Source of the DNA: Quillaja saponaria
Taxonomy: Eukaryota > Streptophyta > Magnoliopsida > Fabales > Quillajaceae
Reading direction: 5' to 3'
DNA: 64,000 nt
NCBI GenBank assembly: GCA_029379385.1
Contig: CM055617.1
Coordinates: 3,906,001 to 3,970,000 of the forward strand
In this document: piece by piece, positions 51,439 to 63,185 of the stretch
Position numbering within the stretch: the first letter of the stretch is position 1
Layout of the letters: the number at the start of each line of letters is the position of its first letter
Translations under genes and position numbers: made by a program
Notes under the pieces: generated by a model
What the model saw: only the letters and a program-made list of their open reading frames with translations
Database searches by the model: none
What the model was told of the DNA's origin: nothing

Positions 51439-53000
51439 TTTTGCGGTAATGCATAAAAAGCTCAATGGAAGTTGCTGCTTCAGACCACCGAGTTGTGAAG
51501 GACAAAAGGAGTTTGTTTCTGTTTTTCCCCTCTTAGCAAAAGCTGTCTGTTAGGAACTGAAAGTTTTTTCTCTTACCAGATTACCCTAGATACCCTCTTA
51601 TAATTACGAAACTGCCACGTTCAGATGAGAATGAAACCGTAACATCGGCACTGTCTTTGTTCAATTCTTTTAAAAGCAATGAGTGCTTTTTTGTTTCACC
51701 AATGGGCGCGCGCTGTGAAAGATGGACCCACTTTACCCGTAAGACCGTAACGCGTTTCGTTTGAGGTGATGACGTGGAAATATGAAGGCGTCGAGGTTTT
51801 ACAGGTGGCTCAATAAAATTACTATGTGCATATATTTTATGGAAAATCATTTTTGAGTTATAAAAATTGAAATTAACAGAAAAAACGAAGAACAATTTTA
51901 AATGAATTTTAATAATTATTTTATTTATATAAATATAATAGTATTTATCAAAAGAGTACCTTAGTAATTTTAATATTTAAGTATATATATATTATATTTC
52001 ACAACGATTTCATGTTAACTCATCTAAATAAATATTTTATATTATTTAAACAATTATACTTGAAAGTATTATTTATTTGATATATTAAAAGTGTTCGAAC
52101 TTGATATTAATGAATGAAAACACATATATCAATCATTTGAACTAAGTTCTCAGTGTCTTTTACACATATAAAAGAATCTGAAAGTAAAAGATGAAAGCAA
52201 CAACTTTCATTGAGCTTACGTGACAGATGATGCTCAATGGCTATCAAATTTTACCACAGACTCGTCCATTTTTGTAAGTAATGCACGAAAAGCTCAATGG
52301 CAGTAACATACTTCCTTATACATAAGTTCAATGGAAGTATTATTACATGCAGCTTAACCTAACATACTCTTTTACACATATAAATCCATTAAAATTAACA
52401 ATTGATAAATGTGTTAATTCATTATTAAATAATTTATTATTAATTCTCATAAATAAAAATTATGTGTAAGGAAACTATACAATAAAAAAGTGTATATGTA
52501 TTGCATTGGGAAACATAGTTTTATGTAGTTGCAACTTCAAATCAAAATATAGTGACCCTCTATTATGATCTATTGCCAAACATTATAAATAGAAATGATT
52601 ATGTATTTTTTTTATACTAAAAAATAGGCCTACCCTTCTCTTAAGAAAAATAAGAAGAAATATTATTTTTAAGAGAAAAGGAGAATGAAAAATCGTATTA
52701 AAAAAGAGATCTTAATTAACTAATTTGAGCAAATATATAATTACTTATGTATATTGTTTGTCTCCAGCTGAAACCATCGGTTCAAAAATCCGTTACCGCC
52801 AATTACTTACGTGACAGATCTGGTAACCGAATCCTAAAATCCAGATAGCCCATTATTTTCCGGGTCATACCAGGGAAGGTACCAAACTAGCTGGCTCGGG
52901 GCGAATAACCCATATATTTCCGCTCCATTTGTTTCTCCAACTTCGAGTGGCTTTTCCAAAAGCTGGTTTCAACTCCCTTCTACCTTCCTCTGAATCTTTT
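51439..53000. other. Intergenic region upstream of the coiled-coil gene
   Basis: The first 350 bases are probably the promoter and leader of the minus-strand gene, followed by strongly AT-rich DNA. A short segment at 52246-52295 (TTTTACCACAGACTCGTCCA) is a near copy of 51418-51475 around that gene's first exon (TTTTACCTCAGACTCGTCCA), a small duplication. No gene seen. Confidence 0.45.
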
Positions 53001-53299
53001 CTTGGAAAATTCGAATAGGAAAACACAACAAACTACCCAGGAAGTTCAACTTCTCTCCTATTCCCAATTTAATGTGCACTCAAAGTCCAAAACTTTTATT
53101 CTATTATTACTCCTATTATTTTATCTCCACAAGTTTTCCATCAAAATTCGACGACACAAAGATGGAATCAGTAGGAAAATTTTACGTAATATTCCCGTTT
53201 GTTTATTCCAATCCCAATCTCAATTTTACACCTTTTTCTAAAGCTCATGCTACTAAATTACCAAAATGACCCTCTCACCCTCTTTGTCTCCACTTAGAT

Positions 53300-53475
53300 A
53301 ATAATGAGCCAAGCTAGCTCGTGAACAGTTTATGAGCTGCTCGTTAAGGAGCTTCAATAGCTCAGCTCGTTTCGTTTAAAACAGCTGACTCTTGAGCTTT
53401 ATTTTGAGCTTATTTAGTAAAACGAGCTGAGCTCAATCTTTTCAAGACTCGACTCGTGAGATAGCTCGTTCAATA
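53300..53475. repeat. AGCTCG-rich imperfect palindromic repeat
   Basis: Repeated AGCTCG, GAGCTT and AACGAGCTGAGCTC words on both strands, a pattern common in plant non-autonomous DNA transposon debris. It lies between a possible pTAC2 5' remnant and the recognisable PPR part. Ends not defined. Confidence 0.45.
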
Positions 53476-54610
53476 TTATTTAATAATTGTATTATTATTT
53501 ATATATATATTTATAATAAATCTATTTATATACAAAAAATTAACATAAATTATTACTTGGTTTAGTGATAATTTGTATAAATACTTATTAGGTAGTCTTG
53601 AGTTCAACTCTCCTCTCTAAAATGAGACTTGGTAAATTATAATTTATATAATTATTAAATTAAATTAAATTTTACAAAAAAATAATGATTACTTATCATA
53701 ATATTACAAATTTTATTTTTATAAATCCATTAGATAAATCATTCTCTTTTACTTCTAAAACCCAATGTTTCTTTCTTCCATGGGAGGTTTCTCTGTGGCG
53801 ACCGAAGCTTTCTGGGCCGAGAAGGAATGCTTGACAAATGCAACGAGATATATAGTCGACGAAATGCCAAGCCAAGGTGTGGTGCGGGGTGTGTTGTCGT
53901 CGTACATGGTAGTGATTAATGCATATGGGCCTAATGGTCAGTTTATGACTTCACTTGAATTCCTCCCGGAATGAAAAAGGTGGAGAATTTCTCCGAGTAT
54001 TTTAACCTGCAATGCCGTGATTAATGCTTGTTTGGGTTGGGTTGGATTGGGTGGGGTTGTTTGCTGAAATGAGGCATGAAAGAATACAGCTGAAGCTGAA
54101 ACGGTGTTTAGGATCATGAATGAAGGTGGAGTAGCAACTATTCTGCTGACTCAGGGTCTATTAAGGAGGGCAATGAGGTTTTTCGGCAGATGCAGGCAGC
54201 TGGGTATGTGTCAAATGCTGCTACCTATAGCATTTTTGTTGAATTTATATGGAAGGCATGGGAGGCTGCAATGATGTTTGTGATCTTTTTGTTGAGATGA
54301 AAGTGACAATACAGAAACAGATTCAGAAACTTACAACATTCTCATGCAGGTTTTTGGGGAAGGTGGATATTTTTATGACGTGGAGACTTGTTTCATGATA
54401 AGGTGGAGGAGAATGTTGAACCAAATATGGAGACTGATGAAGGTTTGATATTTTCTTGTGGGAAGGGAGGGCGCCATGTGGATGCCAAGAAAATTTTACT
54501 TTATATGAATGAGAATGGAATAGTGCCAAGTTCAAAGGCTTATACTGGGGTAAATGAAGCATATGGGCAAGTGCAAGCTGCATTATATGACGAGGCTCCT
54601 GTTGCCTTTA

Positions 54611-54850
54611 ACACAATGAATGAAGCAGGAAGCCAGTCAACTGTTGAAACCAACAACTCACTGATTCATACATTTGCAACTTGCAAGGGGTGGACTGTGT
54701 AAAGGAGTCTGAAGCAATTTTATTGAGGAAACACAATGAATGAAGTAGGAAGCCAGTCAACTGTTGAAACCAACAACTCACTGATTCATACATTGCAGCT
54801 TGCAAGCGGTGGACTGTGTAAGGAAGGAGTCTGAAGCAATTTTATTGAGG
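54611..54850. repeat. Tandem duplication of about 120 bases inside the PPR relic
   Basis: The segment starting ACACAATGAATGAAG at 54611 recurs at 54731 and both run through GGAGTCTGAAGCAATTTTAT with a few small differences. It covers part of one or two PPR motifs and adds no intact frame. Confidence 0.85.
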
Positions 54851-54985
54851 ATGGGCGAGTCTGTTGGAACACAGAAGTGGAAGTATTTCTATTTAGTGTT
54901 TAATCTTCCCTTTTGCCCCTTGCTTGCAGGTGGGGTGATGCCTATAATTTTCTGGATGATTTGATCACAAATAGGGTGTCAAATA

Positions 54986-56644
54986 TATTAGTAGTATGCC
55001 CTTACAAGTCAATGATATTAGATGTCTATGGTATATTTACTTATAAATACAGTCTTATTTCAGTTATTAATAAAATAAATATGTTTCATTATTATATGGT
55101 ATTATTATTTATCATGTACTTTAATTGCTAGTTAATTCTTTAGTATGAACATGATAAATCTCATAGAATATAAGCAATGAAAATAAGAACCATGATGTGA
55201 TCATGCTTATGAAATATATTTTCTTAAGCTTTGTTCTTCAAATATTTCCTAATCATAGGATCATTAATAATGAGAATTAATGATCCGGTTAGATTAGCTC
55301 AAATGTTGAGGGTGATCGATCTCATGATCACTTGTGTAGTTGACACTATAATAAATATGTAGGTGCTTGTTAGAGAACAAGTTCACTGAATTGATTCGAT
55401 CATAGAATACTCATATGAACTTTTACATAGTTGTCAATGAGTGTTCTTTCGTTGTAGTAGTGCAAATGATCTTCAAACCTGAGGCATCATAGATACTTTT
55501 GTACATAGGTTATCATGCTTTGATACTATCTAAGTATAATTCACCATGGGTTATACAGAGATAGATGTTGGGTATGACTATCTATGTATGAAGGTCTGTG
55601 AGTGTACAATAAGGGATCTATCACTCTCAGTAAAGAGAGAGAATGTTCTATGTTATCTAATTAAGACATAACTCTGAAAATCTCTGGTCAGAGGTGGTGT
55701 GAAACTAGATTAGAGAATTTAAATTTCACCACATGAATTGTGACTTATAAATAGATACATCAGATTAAACAATTTAAGGGTTTGACATTAATCCATACTC
55801 TAAGTTTAATCATGAACATTGAATGATGGAAAGATTGAATTGCATGGTAGCTAACAACGGAAAGGTTCACAAATATATTTATATTATCTGGGTAGTTATC
55901 ACATGCTGCTAAGCATCAATCTTGACTTGTAGGTAACCTCGAGAATTAATTTAATAATTAATTCTCATTAATGGTTAAATCAAAAATTAGTTTTGATTAA
56001 ATTAATTAGATGTAGATCTATTTGAAAAATACATTAAGTTAATGTGGCCTACTGCCAGTTTAATATGAACCTAAGGGGTCACATATAAAAAGATGTAATT
56101 TGATTAAGAAAAGTTTTGGGCTTTTATGTAATCACAGACAAATGAAATTTGAAATTTAAAATAGGATTAACTTTATTAAGATTTTCCTATTTTATCTAAA
56201 AGTCTCTAACAGATAAGATCTGATCTTATTATCTAGAGTTCAGTTATATCATACTTAAAATAAGGTTAAACCTTATAAGTATCGTACGTAACTTTTTATT
56301 TAGAGACTCACAGAGAGCCAAAATTCTCAGCAGAGAATTATTGGCAAACTGAGTGTTTGTGAGACGTGAGAAAATCTCATCACTTATGCTAGCACACAAG
56401 GAGATTTTTGACAACCAACACATAGCTTCTTGATCAAGTCATTCGGTGTGGATACACTTAGAGGTTGTACACCCTGTACAACTTGTGAATCAAAAGTTAA
56501 GATCGTCCTCTTCAAGAGGTAATATTCTATTTATAAGATTAATAGAAAATATTGGATTCATAAACAATAGAGATTATCTTAGAGATTTAGTTATGCCGAT
56601 TTTTTTTACATTTCACTGTGCCCGGTATAATCAAAATTCCTACA
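54986..56644. mobile_element. Solo LTR of a Ty1/Copia retrotransposon
   Basis: About 1,659 bp without coding content. The left end TATTAGTAGTATGCCCTTAC and right end GCCCGGTATAATCAAAATTC...CCTACA resemble Copia LTR ends I know from plants (TG at the left has become TA). It is flanked by AAATA (54981-54985) and AGATA (56645-56649), an old 5-bp target duplication with one mismatch. Removing it rejoins the interrupted PPR frame as VSNI-CQVIGQM. Orientation was not assigned. Confidence 0.75.
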
Positions 56645-57993
56645 AGATATTTGTCAAGTGATTGGGCAGATGATCAAGGGAGATTATGATGATGACTCTA
56701 ACTTGAAGATTGTAGATTATGTCTTTGACAAGCTTAGCTTTGAGGGGTGTGGGTTGATAATGAGGTTTTATACACACATTTGGAGGCACATTGGCAGATG
56801 GGACAGAAAGAACATCCTGCAAAAATGCTTAATGAAGCATTAAAGTGAGGGCTGTTCCCTGAGCTATTCAACAAAAAAAAACTTGTTTGGTCTGTTGATG
56901 TGCATAACAATTTCTCGAAATCTACAATCCTTTCATATTGTTTTATTCTAGACCTTGAGCACTACAAACTTACTGGCTGTGGGAAGATGGTGCTTATACA
57001 GCAATATCAGTTTGGCTGAACAGTATGTAGGATATGCTCATGAATGTAGAAGATCTTCCTCTACTAGAAACAATTGTTAAAGTGTAAGTTGATTTCACCC
57101 TGAACTCAAACTAGCAACAATTGTGGAGGAGGGAGAGGGAAATTCTTCTCCTGCACGGAGGAGTGCACTGACTTAAGCATTGTCTGGTTCAGACAAGTTG
57201 ATCTCCCTCTGTTTTAGGTGTCTGGGTTGGGATTTAGGAATGAATGATAGCAGCCAAGGCTATACTAGAGTGGTGCAGCAGTTTTTTTTTTTTTTTCCAA
57301 TCCTTATCCCAATTAGTTGAGATTCACTACATTTCTCTTCCATTGCTGTTTAGCTTTTTATGAGGGAGATTATCTGTTGTGTAATTTTACCTGATGACTA
57401 TACTCACTGCCTCAATCCCCATAGACAAGAACACAATGTCTAAACATGTAGGATGTGTAGGTGTATGCATATGAAGTTATAAATATAATTTTTTTTATTT
57501 TTTTTCATTTTTTACATGTCCCTTTGTAGAATCTGATACAGTCATAGATTTGGTACATGTCTAATGTCTAACTGGGCATGTAGGGCCAATCTATGGGGTT
57601 GTATACACTCAGTATGAACTTCATTATAAGTACAGCTGCTTAGATATATGCTCAATTTTCCCATGCTAAAAACAAGTCCTTATTCAAAAGCTTGACCGAT
57701 AGACATATATGTGTATGTAACTATACATATATGATTCAAAGACTTTTTTTAATTTGAACAGACGGGGCCAAATGGAGAAGAACTCAGTTGCCCAAGATTT
57801 TCCTATTGCAAAGGCTGCCTCTTCATTCGTACAGGACAATGTGTCGTCGTCCGTTACCTGGATGAAACAAAGGTCGGCTTGTCTGCCAGCAGTCACAGCT
57901 GAAGCGGATTCTGTCTGGCACGGAATCATCTTCAAACAGGACCAAAGAGGACAACATTATTTCTTTAGGTAAAACCTCCCTCCCTCTTCCCGG

Positions 57994-60900
57994 ATGAAGA
58001 ACATCCAAATCTGATTTGTGAAGTGGTAAACTTAATAATGTTGATTCTAGAACACAAGTAGTTTCAGAACAAAGCTTCTAACGACTGGAGTTTAAAGAAA
58101 TAAAAGAAAATTTATTCATTACTTTCCAGGGCCTTCTTTGGCTCAAAGGAAATCACAACTTGAGCACTGATTTGTCAGTGACTGCACAGGCTTTTCACTT
58201 GTTTTACAAGAAAAGTAGTTATCAGGATTGTAGAATCTGTAGCATTACTTATTTTTTATATCATGTCCTGTTGTCCACAATAGATGGGTTGATGGAAAGA
58301 GGGTGTCCTTGGTCCATTTCAGAAAGATGAGCTGCTTATACCATTGATTTAAAACTATTTGAATGAGAAAAGGATATCATAGATAATCTTTTAAATAATT
58401 TAGAAGGTATAAACTATAAAGCCTTGGTCTGATGTACGTAGAACAATTATTAAGTAATGCTTATAGAACTAAATGAGTATACCAGTACCATTGACAACCT
58501 ATGACTTAGATAGAGAATCAGGAATCAATTTGAAAATAACAATATAGCTGTCTTTCCATATAATTTACAGGCTTTAGGTTTTTCTTTGCCTTACATAATA
58601 CACAAAGTAGAAGAGGAATAAGTGAATTTAAGGTATAGGAGCTTTCGAATATTACTTCAAAGATGTTTAAAATCATACAAAGATGCAAACACAATCATAA
58701 TGGAAAATAAATGGAGTGATCTTTATATCATACCTCCTTATAAAGTATGTGAAGAAAATTTATTACTTTGACTATCAAAACCATTGACCAAATTTTGGAT
58801 GGCTGGTCCCACAGAGAGCTGAGTTTTAAATGTAGAAATCAACAACGATATAATCTCAGATTGGTGCAATTTTGAGCTCTGCAATTGGTTCTTAATGAAA
58901 GCATAGATTACAGAAAAAGCTGACCTGAATGGTTAACAACTCAGGGAGTTAATACAATGTATGGCACATTGCCAATTAGGTAATTATATAGATACTCTGC
59001 ATCTAGTTACCTATGCCTTCATCTTCATCAAACTCCAACCAATCATTTGAACTTGACAATTTCTTCCAACTTGTCATCTCTCATGACATCTGCTTTGAGT
59101 TAAAACTATTATTTTTTTCGTTTCTCTTCGGTGTTATTTTATAAAACTTTTCAGATGTTTTTGATTAAAACGTTATTGGCAAGTTCTATTGTTTTAAACT
59201 CTCTTTTTTTTTTCTATCTTTGACTTCTTGTCCTCATTGGTACTTTCTTTCTCTCAATAAAAATTCTTTTTTATCTATACATAAAAAAACTGATGGTTTC
59301 TTATTTACGTGATATTCACAAATTTCTGGAAATAGGGTTAGAGAGTAAAAGATTGTAATATCTAATTCAAATACTGAAGAAAGTAGGCTAAACCTTTATA
59401 TTTACAAAATTGCTAAAACTGAAAGCTATAGAGAAACCGAAGCACATGTTCTCCTCTGTATATACTCAAAAGCTTAGTGCAAAAGGTGAAATAGTTTCTT
59501 TTCTTCCCTAGTTGACTTTTTAGATGCAAAAAAAGATAATATATTCATGAGTTACATGCATATGACAGGCTGAGAAGGAAATCAGTTTGCTCATTTTCTT
59601 TGTCACTAAGAAATCTCTTTTTGAGCAACAAAGATTCATAATCTACTGATAAAAAAGAGACAGTGGGATACAACGTGCTCAAAATGCAAAAGTAAAAGTA
59701 AAATGGTGTGTAACATGTAAGGCTATCTAAAGCCCAAAAAGTCATAAGCAATTACAGTTTTTCACAATTCTTGTGCTATAATGTATGATTCTTTTTTATG
59801 TTTCATCAAGCTTGAGATGCTTTAATTGTTAACTTCAAACTCTTTTTGCAAATATTAATATATGAGTTACCTTTAAAGTTAAAGTGGTTTGTCAATTAGG
59901 CCAAAAGTCCATATATAGATTAGCCTCTCTTTCTTTTGGTGAGAAGTACTTAAAATATCATTAACCATTAACATAATTTACTTTAGAAGATTAGAGAGTA
60001 GTTAATTAGATTTCGATAATTTACTTTAGAAGTTTTGGTATGAGATTGCAAATAGGTATAGTAAAATTTTCTTTGGGGATTTAATATATGTAAATTACAT
60101 TACAATTATTTACTTAGAAAATTATTTTTTGAGTATGACTGTCTAATATGTCGTTTTTGGATAGTTGTGAATTATTTTATTGTCACGTGAAAAAATCATC
60201 GCTTTTAGAGTGGAGAAATGAAGAGATGATTGTTTGTTTTCAAAAAAACAAAAAAAATACTTTTTTAAATGTCACATGATCCATTATAGTTTGTTGAGAT
60301 TGTTGATTGATTTTGTAATGATTATTGATTAATGGTTATGCAAAACTTTGTATTTAGTTTATGATTATGATGGAACCCATGCCTAAAAATGATGCATTGT
60401 ATGTAAAGGTCCAAGAATTTGGCCCTAATGGATTGGGTAAAGAAGAATGTGATAGTATTAGTGGAACCCCCACAAGACCACCACAATACCTTATCTGAGG
60501 CTTATCCTTCATAACCAAATACGATAGTGAAAGGCAATCACTAACATGAATCATAAAGAAGATGTGAAAGATAATGAAAATTATCTTCTTCTTTTGTCCC
60601 TTCTCTCCATGACCACTAAATAGTTGGAGAATATGCCAATCCAATGGTCCATATTTTATCTTGATCTTAAAAATGAAGAAGATAATTTAATTGTATTATT
60701 ATTATACTACCACTAAGCATTATTTAATTTTTTTCTATTTAATAATTTTAGTTCTATATGACAAATTTTTATTTATATGTTTAAGAGGGCAACGTTTTGT
60801 TATACTTGCATAGACATATTTAGGTATGGGATTATTTTACAATTAATATAGGGTATCTTATATCTGAAAGAGTTAGCAAAATAATAAAAAATGTATATTT

Positions 60901-62440
60901 TTTTTAAAGAAATTGTAAGGACTAAATACTTTATAAATTTTTCAATCTTGCTATAAATATCTTGCTATTAATTGATCTAGAAGAGTAAATTAGTCAAAAT
61001 ATATTTAATTAACTTAATATCGCCTTACTGTTAAACAAAAAATATATTTTAAACTGTCAACTATTAACTCAACGGATTTATTTATATTTTGATTAATTTA
61101 TTTATTACTTGAAATCACAAGTTTAATTAAGTATATCCTAGACAAGTGGGTTGATTAGATAGTACGGATGGATAAAGATAATGGTTGAATGGCATCCCTG
61201 CATGTGATGTGCCCTCTATGCTTGAGTTAAAAACAGATCAAGGCAAGAAAGCATGTGTTTAGGGCTTCAATGGTAGATTAGAAAATATGTACGGATGTCT
61301 CTTAATCCTGTAAATAAACTGATATTGTGAGATTTCCAATACCATGAGTCACACGAATTTTTTTTTTTTAATTTTTTTGGTCCATTGGAGTTTGCTATTC
61401 TAATTAAAGTTTTATTGGGATTATGAAACAATATTAAATCACACTTTTATTACATCAACATAAACATCAAATAAAAGGTGCATATATATATATATATATC
61501 TTACAAATCACTCTAATTATAGTTTAAGTTGATATTATTATTTTTTTATTTATTTTAATCAATTAAATTAAGATTTTATCGATTAAATTTGAATAATTAA
61601 TGTGTAAGATTTCTTCTCTCTTTGACTTATGGAGCCATATTCACTTTAATAAAATAAAAAATGAGTTCACATACAATTGGGAATTAAAATGTTGATTTTG
61701 TGCACTTATTGATAATTGAACTTCTAAGTTACTCAATTAACTTGTACTTGATTTGATTTGATAAAAAAATGTATCTATACTATTGAGAGATACCCATAAT
61801 GCTTTCTTATATATTACATATTAAATTGAAAATATTTTTATCAATTTTAAAAAAAAATTGTTTTTAGTTTTAATCTTTTTAATAAAAAAAATTTTGACTA
61901 ACTTACACGCATCTTAACTAATTACTATTTTTATCCAGTCAAAAACGTCGTTCATATGAACTTAAATTGATGAGATTTTTACTTTTTATGATCTATTCTA
62001 ATAAGACTCAAACCCAAAATATTAACGAATAGGGGACACATGACCATTTTTTTATTTATTGCAATCTTGGTAATAAATTTTACAAATTTATACTTAGTAA
62101 AGTATTAAAATATTTAGTAAAGTATGCATGTGCAGCTCTTCAAGAGATGTTCTAATATTATTATTCATATACTTCTTGAATTCTCAAGAAGGTATAGATG
62201 TACTCCTTACAAAAGAAAAATGAAAAAATATCCGTAACTAAATTACAAAGCACGATATGTGTTAAAGAAAAATGAAAAATTAAGTGTTCGCCTAAAAAAT
62301 CATGATCAATTATTCAATTAACTTTTGAATATACCATATTTGATAACAACATAATATATAATATTTATTTATTTCATTAATATACTTTTATACTATATTT
62401 GATTAAGGCGTATTGTCCAAAATTAAATAATATATTTAAC
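57994..62440. other. Long intergenic region upstream of the MYB gene
   Basis: AT-rich, increasingly so beyond 59 kb, with a TA microsatellite at 61482-61500. A less AT-rich patch at about 60395-60640 has a minus-strand open frame without recognisable content. No gene or RNA identified. Confidence 0.4.
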
Positions 62441-62444
62441 AAGG

Positions 62445-62520
62445 TGTAGTTCAAGTGATAAGACATGTTTGAGCTCATTAGTTGATGGATCTTTACAATG
62501 TCGGGAGTTTGAGCCTGTAA
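62445..62520 (+). repeat. SINE-like (tRNA-derived) remnant
   Basis: TGTAGTTCAAGTGATAAGAC at 62445-62464 resembles a pol III box A, and CGGGAGTTTGAGCCT at 62502-62516 a degenerate box B. The spacing is longer than in a functional tRNA and no cloverleaf forms, so an old SINE is likelier than a tRNA. Confidence 0.3.
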
Positions 62521-63068
62521 AAAAGTACTTGTAGAGAGAGATAGCCACAAACTCCTAACAAAATTAAACTCATACCTAAAAATTATGAGAATACTCATGA
62601 GAAATAAAATAAACACAAAATTATGTAATATATTATACAATATTAATTATACTGCTATGTTATTTTTTTAATCCATAATTGATTATTGTGAAAATGATGA
62701 TAATATTATATTATCGCAAAATAATTTTATACAAACTTCAAAAAGTTAATCTTCTAATAAAACAATATGTGCTACTTTATTGATTTCAAAGAATTCAAAT
62801 ATAATGGAGAGGTCCTAAGTTCCTAACAAAAAAACATTGAATACACTAATTTGCTTAGTGCTAAGAATTCTCTAAATAAATTGGTTTTTTATTTTTTTAT
62901 TTTTTGAGCATAGGGGATTTGATAAAGAGACAAGATAAAACACATGAAGGAATCATATGGACCGCCCATTAATGCCACGTATACAAAACCACTGCCTTTG
63001 GTTTGAAATATGTAATTGAAACCACTATCCTTCCACATGTTGCCACGTCATCCCTGTCTTCGTCATCT
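62521..63068. other. Distal promoter of the MYB gene
   Basis: AT-rich, then ACGT-core elements GCCACGTATA near 62973 and GCCACGTCAT near 63042, typical of light or stress responsive promoters; use is inferred. Confidence 0.35.
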
Positions 63069-63077
63069 CTATATAAT
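63069..63077 (+). promoter_or_regulatory. TATA box of the MYB gene
   Basis: CTATATAAT about 117 bases before the start codon, followed by a pyrimidine-rich leader. Confidence 0.6.
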
Positions 63078-63185
63078 CCCCCCACACAGTACACACTCAA
63101 ATTCCTTCTGTGCACCGCACTACAATTTCTTTCTTTTCATAAATTCTCTCTCAACAATTCCGACCAATAGAGCGAGAATCGGACG

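Larger units (their letters stand above)
53765..57993 (+). pseudogene. Decayed pTAC2-like pentatricopeptide repeat gene
   Basis: pTAC2 is a chloroplast PPR-SMR protein of the plastid transcription machinery. Here only broken pieces remain, in changing frames: VDEMPSQGVVRGVLSSYMVV, FRQMQAAGYVSNAATYSIF, MNENGIVPSSKAYTGVNEAY, EAILLRMGES, WGDAYNFLDDLITNRVSNI, QVIGQMIKGDYDDDSNLKIV, YVFDKLSFEGCG and QMEKNSVAQDFPIAKAASSF. Several in-frame stops, shifts and a large central deletion are evident. Intron signals survive before WGDAYNF (acceptor at about 54930) and before QMEKNS (about 57761), so it is a degenerated genomic copy, not a retrocopy. A possible transit-peptide remnant (NLNFTPFSKAHATKLPK) sits at about 53215-53265. 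A solo LTR interrupts it. It lies between the coiled-coil and MYB genes, the position expected for the original gene. Confidence 0.85.

Noticed and set aside
53765..53974. Short intact PPR protein
   Set aside because: Its frame ends within the PPR relic and the following pTAC2-like pieces continue in other frames.
60354..60644. Possible small protein gene
   Set aside because: Hydrophobic, no family resemblance and no splice or promoter support; recorded only as a less AT-rich patch.
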